Source: Anaerolinea sp.
GTDB taxonomy: Bacteria > Chloroflexota > Anaerolineae > Anaerolineales > Villigracilaceae
Assembly: GCA_020719725.1 (NCBI GenBank)
Contig: DYPU01000021.1
Location: forward strand, 1 to 32,608
Length of the DNA: 32,608 nt
Direction: 5' to 3'
Shown piece after piece: positions 15,537-24,661 of this stretch. The translations under genes and the position numbers were made by a program. The notes under the pieces were generated by a model, which searched no databases, was not told the DNA's origin, and was given only the letters and a program-made list of their open reading frames with translations. The number at the start of each line of letters is the position of its first letter. Position 1 is the first letter of the stretch.

Positions 15537-18283
15537 TGTTTGAATTTTTCAAAAACATCTTTCTCCAATTGTCTGAAACAGACGATAGTAAGCAAAGCAA
15601 TATTGAGGCAATTGCTCTGATCGGGACGGTGGTTGCCTGGCTGGCGCTTCCCGCTTATATACTGATGAATTCCTTTACGAGGGTCTGGCAGTTTGAATAT
15701 TTAATTTATAACGACTTAGCTCTGGCCGTAGGGCTAAGTCTGGCCTATATTTTGGCGCGCACAAAGATTAGATACATCTCCGCCTGGTTGACGGCTTTAT
15801 TCGTCGAAATTACCTTTATCGCTGCAAATTTCTTTGTTTCTGGGCTGGGAATTATCCTAGCCGTCATAGCGCTGACCATTATTATCAATATCGCCTTGCA
15901 GAGTTTGCCAACACAGCAAGCAATATACATGATAATAACAGCAGTCCTTACAACTGCAGGCTGTATCGTTATAGATTTGCTGAACATTTTCCCCGATAGA
16001 ATTGCATCTCCGCAATGGATTCAACAAGTTATTATCGTCTTCGGCGGGGTCGCAATCCTCTTTTTAACTATTAATTATCTCGAAACATTGCAGTTTTCAT
16101 CGCTTCAAACCCAGCTTTCCATCGCTTTTCTGTTAATTGCGCTGCTGCCTCTGGTCACTGTACTTATTTCATCTTTTATTACGCAAACTCAAACCTTAAG
16201 AACCATCCAAGATCAAGAACTAAGAAGAATTTCAAGCGAAATTTCAGATGGAATAGACAGTGAGTTGATTAATCTGACGCAAGCGATGGAGACTCACGCA
16301 AACCTTCCTGCGATTAAGCAGTATCTGACAGATGAAAACTCAACACTTCTGGATACATTTTTAGCCCTAAGTAATCAAAATCCATTTATTCTTTCCTATG
16401 GTCTGGTAGATACGCAAGGAAAAACGTTGCTGGATATTCGCACTTTTCGAGTCAACGAAAACAATGCCAATACAGGTTGGTTTCGAGAAACAATGACGCG
16501 CCGCGCCGGTTATGTTTCAGAACTTATTTATGATACCGACCTGTTACGCCCTGTATTTTATGTCAGCGCTCCAGTTTTCAATGAAGCTCAAGAAATAATA
16601 GCGGTTGTTCGCGCCGAATACGATGCCGAATTTTTAAGAAAATTTCTGATCGACAAAACCAGTGATGAAGATAAAAGCCTCACAGTACTGGTTGTCGACC
16701 GCAACAACATTATTGTCGCCCATAGCGCACAACCAGAACTGCAACAAAAGACATTGTCACTTTTAAGACAAGAACAAATTAGCGCATTGCAAGCCACCGG
16801 GCAGTTGCCTCCCGGCACAGCCGAATCCAATTCGGCGATGCTCACTAAACTCGAAGAATCGCTCAATGCTGCATCCAGTGACGATTTTTTTTCGGCGCAG
16901 CTTGCCAATAATACAGACAGTGAAAGCACCACTACAACCAATAAGATTATTAGCAAAAACTGGACTGTTGTCGTTGGAAAAGTATATAGTTTTGATATGT
17001 TGAATATTTTAAATATTAACCTGACCCCTATTTTGGTTGTGACAGTCGTTATGCTCGCAATGATCGTGACCGCCACAAATACTTCAAAGCTAATTACATC
17101 TCCTATTAACAGACTGACTCTGGTAGCGAAAGAAGTTGGTCAGGGAAATTTGAACGCAAAAACAGGCATCACCCGGCATGATGAAATTGGAACTCTGGCA
17201 AATATTTTTGACGAAACGACCGCGCAACTGAGAGGAATTCTGCAAAACCTTGAAGCGCGTGTTTCGCAGCGCACGAATGAACTGGCTGTAGCCAATACTC
17301 TTGTTACCAAAAAGGCGGATCAGCTAAAAACTGTTTCGAATGTTGCAAATGCCATCAACAATCTGCAAAGCTTAAAATTGCTTTTACCACAGATCGCAAA
17401 TGAAATTAACAAATCATTTGGTTATTATCATGTCGGGATTTTCTTATTGGATCCAAGCGGGCAGTATGCCTTCCTGAGCGCGACAAACAGCGAGGGAGGC
17501 CAACGTATGCTGGAGCGCGGCCACAAACTTCGGGTAGGCCAGGTTGGTATTGTAGGATATGCCACCGGCGTGGGAAAAGCCAGAATTGCGTTAGATGTTG
17601 GTGATGATGCGACATTCTTCAATAACCCCGATTTGCCAGAAACGCACTCCGAAATGGCCTTGCCTTTAAAATCTGGCGGCAACATCATTGGAGCGCTGGA
17701 TATTCAAAGCAAAGAAATATCGGCTTTTTCAAAAGATGATATTGAAATTTTATCGCTTCTGGCAGATCAAATCAGCATTGCTATTGAAAACTCGCGTTTA
17801 TTCGAAGAAACCAGAACTGCTCTAGCAGAAGCTCAACTTGTTTTCAACAAAACGATTCAAGCCAGCTGGAGCGACATCACAGAAACAGAAAAAAGCGCAT
17901 ATCGCTTTAACAACGGTCAGATTACTGAAATCACCCAAAATGAGACAAATCAATCTGATGAAAACCACGAAAATCTTGTGCTCCCCATCAGTATTCGCGG
18001 TGAAAAGCTAGGCTTTATAGAAATAAAAACCGCCCAACAGCGTGAATGGAACGAACAGGATGTCCGAATATTTCAATCGGTTGTGGACCGCTTGGGGTAT
18101 GCCCTTGAAAACGCCAGACTCTTTAGAGACGCCCAAAGATTGGTGTCAAAAGAGAGGGTTATCGGCGAAATTGCAAACAGAATCGGGCATTCTGTAAATC
18201 TGGACGATATTATGCAAATAGCAGTAGAAGAACTGGGACATATTATCACCGATTCTGAAATTACGATTCAGCTCGGCGAATAA
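15536..18283 (+). CDS. membrane receptor: polytopic TM bundle + Cache ectodomain + HAMP + GAF + half-GAF
   Basis: 915 aa, same layout as the upstream gene; TAATG overlap with it; HAMP (SPINRLTLVAKEVGQGNLNAKTGITRHDEIGTLANIFD); GAF FGYYHVGIFLLDPSGQYAFLSATNSEGGQRMLERGHKLRVGQVGIVGY. Confidence 0.85.
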   Translation: MFEFFKNIFLQLSETDDSKQSNIEAIALIGTVVAWLALPAYILMNSFTRVWQFEYLIYNDLALAVGLSLAYILARTKIRYISAWLTALFVEITFIAANFFVSGLGIILAVIALTIIINIALQSLPTQQAIYMIITAVLTTAGCIVIDLLNIFPDRIASPQWIQQVIIVFGGVAILFLTINYLETLQFSSLQTQLSIAFLLIALLPLVTVLISSFITQTQTLRTIQDQELRRISSEISDGIDSELINLTQAMETHANLPAIKQYLTDENSTLLDTFLALSNQNPFILSYGLVDTQGKTLLDIRTFRVNENNANTGWFRETMTRRAGYVSELIYDTDLLRPVFYVSAPVFNEAQEIIAVVRAEYDAEFLRKFLIDKTSDEDKSLTVLVVDRNNIIVAHSAQPELQQKTLSLLRQEQISALQATGQLPPGTAESNSAMLTKLEESLNAASSDDFFSAQLANNTDSESTTTTNKIISKNWTVVVGKVYSFDMLNILNINLTPILVVTVVMLAMIVTATNTSKLITSPINRLTLVAKEVGQGNLNAKTGITRHDEIGTLANIFDETTAQLRGILQNLEARVSQRTNELAVANTLVTKKADQLKTVSNVANAINNLQSLKLLLPQIANEINKSFGYYHVGIFLLDPSGQYAFLSATNSEGGQRMLERGHKLRVGQVGIVGYATGVGKARIALDVGDDATFFNNPDLPETHSEMALPLKSGGNIIGALDIQSKEISAFSKDDIEILSLLADQISIAIENSRLFEETRTALAEAQLVFNKTIQASWSDITETEKSAYRFNNGQITEITQNETNQSDENHENLVLPISIRGEKLGFIEIKTAQQREWNEQDVRIFQSVVDRLGYALENARLFRDAQRLVSKERVIGEIANRIGHSVNLDDIMQIAVEELGHIITDSEITIQLGE

Positions 18284-18311
18284 TATTCTAATCCGGCAAA
18301 GGAGTTATAGA

Positions 18312-20252
18312 GTGAATCGTTTTTTCTTCACCCAACAAGGCACGCTCCGCTTCCGCGCAAGAATTGCGCTGGCTTTTACGTTCATTGGCATTCTAGTTTC
18401 TATTGTTGCGAGTATTAGTCTGTACAACAGTGCCCGCATTCAAATCATCAAACAAATTCAACAGCGCGCTATTACAATCGCCAGTTTAACCGCCATCCAA
18501 CAAAATGGAGACCTGCACTCCACGCTAACTGAACAAGACAGCAGTACCTACAATTCTGTACGAAATCGTAATACCATTATTATGAACACTGATAAAGAAA
18601 TCACATCTATCTACACAATGCGGCGCGATGAAACCGGAAATATCTACTTTGTGGTAGATGTAGTCAATGATAGCTTGTCGGTTCTGAGAGGCCCCGCCAA
18701 ACTGGGAGAATTTTACATAGACGCCAGTGAAGTATTGCAAAATAATTTTGGCACGATAAATTCAACCATTGTTGAAAGCCAGCCATATACCGATAGTTGG
18801 GGAACCACCCTTTCAGCCTATGCACCTTTTTATCGCTCCAACGGAGAAATTGAAGGGATCGTAGGTGTAGATATTTCCGCAAACGTAATCGAAACAGCCC
18901 AACAAGAGATTATCGCTACAAGTTTTTATTTAATTTTAGGGCTGATCCCGTTAACCGGCATTGCTGGCTGGATACTAGGAACTGTGACGGCCACACCCAT
19001 CGAAAAGATAGCAGAAAGCGCTCAAAAAATTATCAATGGTGACTTTTCGCAAACGGTTCAGGTTCATTCCAGGGACGATATTGGCCTTTTAGCTACGACT
19101 TTTAACAAAATGACCGACCAGTTACGCGGGTTAATTTCCAACTTGGAAAGCCGCGTTTCCGAAAGAACGGTGGAGCTTACTGCTCAAACCCAGGAGTTAC
19201 AAACGCTAGCCAAGCAAGAAGAACGCCGCGCCAGCCAATTTCAAACCATTGCTCAGGTCAGTTCCATTATCAACACGGTCCAAAGTACAGAAGAATTATT
19301 GCCACGCATTACCAATATTATTAGCGATCAATTTGGTTATTATCATACAGGCATCTTCCTTATTAGCGCTGATGGCCGCTATGCTGTCTTAAGCGCAACC
19401 AATAGTCCTGGCGGCAAAAAAATGCTGGCGAGAAACCATCGCTTAAAAGTGGGCGCAGCAGGAATTGTCGGGTTTGTAACTGGAACCGGTGTGCCTAGAA
19501 TTGCGCTTGACGTCGGTGACGATGCTGTCTTTTTTGACAATCCCGATTTACCGGATACCCGGTCTGAGGCGGCGGTACCGCTCCGAGCTGGCAAACAAAT
19601 CATCGGGGCGCTTGATGTCCAAAGCGAGACATCTGCCGCTTTTAGCCCGGCAGATGTCGAATTGCTTTCTATTTTGGCAGATCAGGTCACAATCGCCATT
19701 GAAAACTCACGTCTATTTGAGCAAACACGAAAATCGCTGGCAGATGCTCAGAACGTATATCGACAATATCTAAAAACGCAGTGGACAGAATTCTTAAAGG
19801 ATGAGAAAAAAACCGGATATCGTTATGCCTTGACCAAAACCTACGCCATCGACCAGGCAGTTGATTCGCCGCAGACACAACAAGCAAAAGTATCCGGAAA
19901 AACCCAATTTATTAAGGATGAGAAATTTCCTCAGATTATTATTCCGATAAAGTTGCGCGACGAGGTCGTCGGAGTCTTGAATATCACGTCACAAACCAAT
20001 CGAGAATGGACCGAGGATGAGCTTGATATTGCCCAGGCTGTAGCCGAGCGCGTGGCGATTGCATCAGAAAATGCCCGCCTACTCAGCGAAACTCAGCGGA
20101 AGGCCGCAAAAGAAGAAACTATTGGACAAATCACATCCAAGATTAGTTCATCGGTAAACATGCACAATATCTTGCAAACCACAGTTGAAGAAATTGGGCG
20201 CGCCATCCCTGGCTCAGAAATTGTCATTCAGCTTCGCGGGCAGGATAACTAA
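18312..20252 (+). CDS. membrane receptor: TM-Cache-TM-HAMP-GAF-half-GAF
   Basis: 646 aa, GTG start after GGAG; ectodomain ITSIYTMRRDETGNIYFVVDVVND...GEIEGIVGVDIS; HAMP TPIEKIAESAQKIINGDFSQTVQVHSRDDIGLLATTFN; GAF. Confidence 0.85.
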   Translation: MNRFFFTQQGTLRFRARIALAFTFIGILVSIVASISLYNSARIQIIKQIQQRAITIASLTAIQQNGDLHSTLTEQDSSTYNSVRNRNTIIMNTDKEITSIYTMRRDETGNIYFVVDVVNDSLSVLRGPAKLGEFYIDASEVLQNNFGTINSTIVESQPYTDSWGTTLSAYAPFYRSNGEIEGIVGVDISANVIETAQQEIIATSFYLILGLIPLTGIAGWILGTVTATPIEKIAESAQKIINGDFSQTVQVHSRDDIGLLATTFNKMTDQLRGLISNLESRVSERTVELTAQTQELQTLAKQEERRASQFQTIAQVSSIINTVQSTEELLPRITNIISDQFGYYHTGIFLISADGRYAVLSATNSPGGKKMLARNHRLKVGAAGIVGFVTGTGVPRIALDVGDDAVFFDNPDLPDTRSEAAVPLRAGKQIIGALDVQSETSAAFSPADVELLSILADQVTIAIENSRLFEQTRKSLADAQNVYRQYLKTQWTEFLKDEKKTGYRYALTKTYAIDQAVDSPQTQQAKVSGKTQFIKDEKFPQIIIPIKLRDEVVGVLNITSQTNREWTEDELDIAQAVAERVAIASENARLLSETQRKAAKEETIGQITSKISSSVNMHNILQTTVEEIGRAIPGSEIVIQLRGQDN

Positions 20253-20262
20253 AGGTACATTT

Positions 20263-22008
20263 ATGCAAAACTGGCTTAAGGAATTATTACAAAATTCAGA
20301 AATTGAAGAAAACTCTCCCAAAAATCTTCAAATGCTCCGAACAATTTTGGTTTTTATGATTGGCCTGACCGTTGTGACGGCCATCTTTATAGCAACACAA
20401 CGCAATCTGCCCGCCACGCTAATTTTATTAACTCTTGGCGCACTTTTATTTGCAAGCTATGTTCTTCTGCAACGCGGCCTGGCCTTTCCCGCTCGTTTTT
20501 TCCCGCCTCTGGCATTGCTTGTCGCAGTTTTTTTGATTGCGCTAAGAGCCAATGGGATCCACGACTCATCGTTAGCTACTTTTGCTTTTATCGTCATTTT
20601 TGCCAGCCTAACAATGGGCCAAAAAGGTGCCGTTTTGTTTGCCGGGTTAACTTTTCTAGCTATTCTAGTGATAAGTATCTTAGAAGTTTCAGGGATTTTT
20701 GCAAACCAACTAAGCGCATATACTGACTTATCCGACATTGTAATACTCGGAATCATTATACCGATGGGCACAGCCAGTGTTCAAATTCTGCTTATCCGTA
20801 AATTGAACAAAAGTATTGCGCTGGCAAAGAAAAGCGCGGAAGAACAAAGAAATGTTAATGCAGAAATCGCACAGATACAAGAACACCTTGAAGAACGCAT
20901 CGCAGAGAGAACATTGGACCTGGCAAAAAAATCCAAAGAATTGGAAGAACAATTAGTATCCAACCAACGGAGAGCGCGGCAATTTCAGGCCGTTGCGGAT
21001 GTAGCCCGCTATATCGCCGCGCTTCAGAATCTTGATGTTTTGTTTGCAAACATTACAGAACTAATTAGCGAAAGATTTGGCTATTACCATGTAGGCATTT
21101 TCCTAAACGATGAAGCCGATTTTAACTCCATCTTACGGGCCAGTAACAGCCCTGGGGGGAAAAAAATGCTTGAAAATAATCACAGACTAAAAATCGGAGA
21201 AACGGGAATCGTAGGGAATGTGGCTCAAACTGGTTTGCCTCACCTCGCATTAGACACCGGCGGGGATAATGTTTTCTTCAATAATCCTTATTTACCTGAA
21301 ACACGCTCCGAGATGGCGGTAGCACTGAAGATTTCTGAAAAAATCATTGGTGTAGTTAATATTCAAAGCGTTGAAGCAAATGCGTTCTCCAATGAAGATA
21401 CTGAAGTCTTCACGGCTTTGGCAGATCAGATTGCCATAGCCATTGAGAATACCCGGCTCTACGAGAGTCAGCAAAAATCAGTCGCAGAATCGGAAACAAT
21501 CTATCGTCAGTACTTACGAGAAGGGTGGGGACGCCTGTCAAACGAAGAAAACCTGACCGGGTATCACTACAAACTGGGTAGCGTCACCCCGCTAAAAATC
21601 GCCATAGAAAACCCGGAGTTCACGCAAGTCATGGAAACCGGAACTATCAAAATTGATACAGAGACCAAGGATTTGTTGTCTCTGGTGGTTCCGATCAAAC
21701 TGCGTGGCGAGGTTTTAGGAGTGCTTAATATTCAACAGCCGGGCAATAGAAACTGGACAAAAGATGAAATAGAGTTGGTTCAGGCCGTTGCAGACCGGGT
21801 CGCTATTTCCGCAGAAAATGCGCGGTTATTTGAAGAGTCACAGCAAAGGGCATCGCAAGAACAAGCTATCGGAGAAATATCGGCTAAATTAAGCTCGTCT
21901 GTAAACTTAAATACAGTTTTGCAAACTGCTGTCGAAGAATTGGGCCGTGTTTTGTCTGGTACGGATGTTGCCATTCAACTACTGGTTACAGAAGAGCAGC
22001 AAAAGTAG
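20263..22008 (+). CDS. polytopic membrane GAF receptor
   Basis: The track ORF opens at 20185 inside the previous gene. ATG at 20263 (MQNWLKELLQNSEIEENSP) is the likely start. TM bundle, coiled coil, GAF FGYYHVGIFLNDEADFNSILRASNSPGGKKMLENNHRLKIGETGIVGN. Confidence 0.85.
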   Translation: MQNWLKELLQNSEIEENSPKNLQMLRTILVFMIGLTVVTAIFIATQRNLPATLILLTLGALLFASYVLLQRGLAFPARFFPPLALLVAVFLIALRANGIHDSSLATFAFIVIFASLTMGQKGAVLFAGLTFLAILVISILEVSGIFANQLSAYTDLSDIVILGIIIPMGTASVQILLIRKLNKSIALAKKSAEEQRNVNAEIAQIQEHLEERIAERTLDLAKKSKELEEQLVSNQRRARQFQAVADVARYIAALQNLDVLFANITELISERFGYYHVGIFLNDEADFNSILRASNSPGGKKMLENNHRLKIGETGIVGNVAQTGLPHLALDTGGDNVFFNNPYLPETRSEMAVALKISEKIIGVVNIQSVEANAFSNEDTEVFTALADQIAIAIENTRLYESQQKSVAESETIYRQYLREGWGRLSNEENLTGYHYKLGSVTPLKIAIENPEFTQVMETGTIKIDTETKDLLSLVVPIKLRGEVLGVLNIQQPGNRNWTKDEIELVQAVADRVAISAENARLFEESQQRASQEQAIGEISAKLSSSVNLNTVLQTAVEELGRVLSGTDVAIQLLVTEEQQK

Positions 22009-22039
22009 CGGATAGAAAGAAACGACACAGGAGATACAG

Positions 22040-23836
22040 ATGTCACCAGAGTCGAACAATCAAAAAACATCCAGGCTGAGAACCTTTGGGGGCTGGCTCA
22101 TTGATCCTTTACAAACCCACCCAAAAATTTCCGAAAAACGCCATGCGCAATTGTTGGCAATCTTGACTCTCGTATTTATTTTCTCTAATTTAATCGGGCT
22201 ATGGTCAACCATAAGCATGGGCGGCTGGAGCAATTCGACTCTAACTTTGATATTGCTTACTATTCTAACAACCTCAGCCTACGCGCTAAGCCGGACCCAA
22301 AAACATCATGCTGGAGCCATTCTGTTCATTGCAAGCTGGAACATAGGCGCGTATGTCACCGCTTATTTTACAGAAGGCCAACCCGTAGGCACGATTAATG
22401 CCCTGCTGGCGTTTGTTTTCGTCATGTCCAGCGTGTTGCTCACTTTAAAATCAATCGCAATATTGGTTGGGCTCAATATCGCTGGATTTTTTATACTAGG
22501 ACTGATATTTCCAGACTTGAGCGCCATTGAAATCTATACAATTGCTGGAACATCGGGAACTCTTGCCGTATTGGTGCTTGTTTTGACAGCATATCGAAAT
22601 TTTCTAGAAAATCAACAGTTGGCAGAAGTGCAAAAAATCAATACCGAATTACTGGCGGCAAACTTTGAATTAAGTCAAAACCGGCTACTGCTAGAGCAAC
22701 GTGTTCTGGCGCGAACTTCCGAGCTTGAACTACGCACTCAGGACCTGGAGAAACGATCTAACGAATTGATTGAAGCCGATATTCAAATTAGACGAAGGGC
22801 TATTCAGGCCGAAACCATTGCAAAAGTAGCTCAATCCATTGCATCTATCCAAAATTTGCAAGAGTTGCTGCCACTAATTACACAAGTTATCAGCGAACAG
22901 TTCAATTTCTATCATACTGGAATTTTCTTGACAGACGCAGCCAACGAATATGCAGTCCTGAGCGCAGCCAATAGTGAAGGTGGTCAGCGTATGCTAAATC
23001 GCGGGCACCGCTTACGCATTGGTCAAACTGGTATTGTCGGTTACGTCGTCGCTGCCGGAAAACCGCGCATTGTTTTGGATACCGATAAAGACACTGTTCA
23101 TTATAAAAACCCCGATTTACCCGATACACAATCTGAGATGGCTCTTCCGCTGCGAATTGGAGAAAAAATCATTGGGGCCTTAGATGTGCAAAGCCTGGAA
23201 GCGGAGGCCTTTACTGAACAAGATGCAGAGGCCTTATCCACCCTGGCAGACCAGGTCAGCATTGCCATTCAAAATTCACGCCTGTTTGAAACAAGCCAAA
23301 AATCACTGGCAGAAGTCAATACGATTTACAGACAAACCTTGCAAGAAACCTGGTCTAAGACAATCGACGAACAGGATACAGTGGGATATCGCTTTAGCGC
23401 GCTGGGTAACCAACCCTTACAGGAAGAATTAAAAACAAAAAGCGTGCGACAAGCCCTTAGCAGCGGTCAAATGGTGGTAATACAAGAAGCCGAAACGCCT
23501 GAACTGGCGACTCCCATAAAGGTGCGCGGACAAATTATCGGCATCTTAAATGTTCGAGCGCCAGATGGGCACACTTGGAAAAAAAGCGAAATCAGCATTC
23601 TACAAGCTATCGCAGATCGGGTGGCAAGCTCGGCAGAAAATGCGCGTCTCTTTGAAGAAACAACCAGCAGAGCCCAACGCGAAAGAACTGTCTCTACCAT
23701 TACCACCAAAATTCGCAGCACCAATGACCCAGACCAAATGTTAGCCATTGCGCTGGCCGAACTAAGAACTGCGCTTAATGTCAAAGACATTCATATCAAA
23801 AAAATAGAAGACCCTGCCGAATCAACGCAGCGCTAG
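22040..23836 (+). CDS. polytopic membrane GAF receptor
   Basis: 598 aa, N-terminal TM bundle, coiled coil RVLARTSELELRTQDLEKRSNEL, GAF FNFYHTGIFLTDAANEYAVLSAANSEGGQRMLNRGHRLRIGQTGIVGY, half-GAF tail. Confidence 0.85.
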   Translation: MSPESNNQKTSRLRTFGGWLIDPLQTHPKISEKRHAQLLAILTLVFIFSNLIGLWSTISMGGWSNSTLTLILLTILTTSAYALSRTQKHHAGAILFIASWNIGAYVTAYFTEGQPVGTINALLAFVFVMSSVLLTLKSIAILVGLNIAGFFILGLIFPDLSAIEIYTIAGTSGTLAVLVLVLTAYRNFLENQQLAEVQKINTELLAANFELSQNRLLLEQRVLARTSELELRTQDLEKRSNELIEADIQIRRRAIQAETIAKVAQSIASIQNLQELLPLITQVISEQFNFYHTGIFLTDAANEYAVLSAANSEGGQRMLNRGHRLRIGQTGIVGYVVAAGKPRIVLDTDKDTVHYKNPDLPDTQSEMALPLRIGEKIIGALDVQSLEAEAFTEQDAEALSTLADQVSIAIQNSRLFETSQKSLAEVNTIYRQTLQETWSKTIDEQDTVGYRFSALGNQPLQEELKTKSVRQALSSGQMVVIQEAETPELATPIKVRGQIIGILNVRAPDGHTWKKSEISILQAIADRVASSAENARLFEETTSRAQRERTVSTITTKIRSTNDPDQMLAIALAELRTALNVKDIHIKKIEDPAESTQR

Positions 23837-23869
23837 TTTTGGAATATCCATCAATAGCTTGGAGGCAAT

Positions 23870-24661
23870 ATGACTTACATCATAGCAATATCAAACGAAA
23901 AAGGCGGGGTGGCAAAAACCACAACAACTTTTTCTATGGGAGCATCACTTGCCGATATGGGAAAGCGAGTTCTGCTATTAGACCTTGACCCACAGGCAAA
24001 TCTCACTCTCGCCAATGGTATTGAGCCAAACACTACCACCAAAAACAGCAGCCAAATCTTACTGGAGGGTTTAGCTGCGAAAGAAGCCATTATCAAAACA
24101 AATGTTGAAAATCTGGCAATTATCCCGTGTAATTCACGCATGTCAGACGCTGAACATTTTTTGCCGGTGCGTATCAATTACCAGTTTATTTTGCGGGATG
24201 CCTTACAACAAGCCAAATTAGACAACTATGAGTACATCGTTATGGATTGCCCGCCTTCAATGGGCGCAATCACGATAAATGCTCTGACCGCCTCCAATCT
24301 GCTTATTATCCCTACTCAGGCAGAATATTTTTCAGCATACGCTCTACGAGATATGATGGTTCTGATTCGAAGAATTCGAAAAGAAACAAATCCAGACCTG
24401 GCTTATCGAATTCTGGTTACGCTGCTCGACCAGCGTAACCGTACTCACCGCGCGATACGAGAACAATTACAACAAACTTTTGGAGCAGGGTTATTTACAT
24501 CTGTAATAGAAATTGATACACGCTTGCGGGAAAGCCCAATTGTAGGAATGCCAATTTCGCAATATCGCCCAAAGAGCAGAGGATCACAGCAATATCATGT
24601 ATTGGCTGAGGAGTTAATAGAATATGTCAGACAGCAAAAAGATTCGCAGCAAACTGAATAA
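23870..24661 (+). CDS. ParA/Soj-family ATPase (candidate cluster-positioning ATPase)
   Basis: 263 aa; deviant Walker A EKGGVAKTTTTFSMGASLADMGKRVLLLDLDPQANLT; YEYIVMDCPPSMGAITINALTAS. Confidence 0.92.
   Translation: MTYIIAISNEKGGVAKTTTTFSMGASLADMGKRVLLLDLDPQANLTLANGIEPNTTTKNSSQILLEGLAAKEAIIKTNVENLAIIPCNSRMSDAEHFLPVRINYQFILRDALQQAKLDNYEYIVMDCPPSMGAITINALTASNLLIIPTQAEYFSAYALRDMMVLIRRIRKETNPDLAYRILVTLLDQRNRTHRAIREQLQQTFGAGLFTSVIEIDTRLRESPIVGMPISQYRPKSRGSQQYHVLAEELIEYVRQQKDSQQTE

Noticed and set aside
16588-17076. 162-aa minus-strand ORF
   Set aside because: Antisense to a receptor gene, low-complexity composition and no RBS or homology signal.
20185-20262. Upstream start at 20185 for the 607-aa ORF
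   Set aside because: It overlaps the conserved C-terminus of the previous receptor; ATG at 20263 follows the stop codon and matches the start layout of neighbouring genes.
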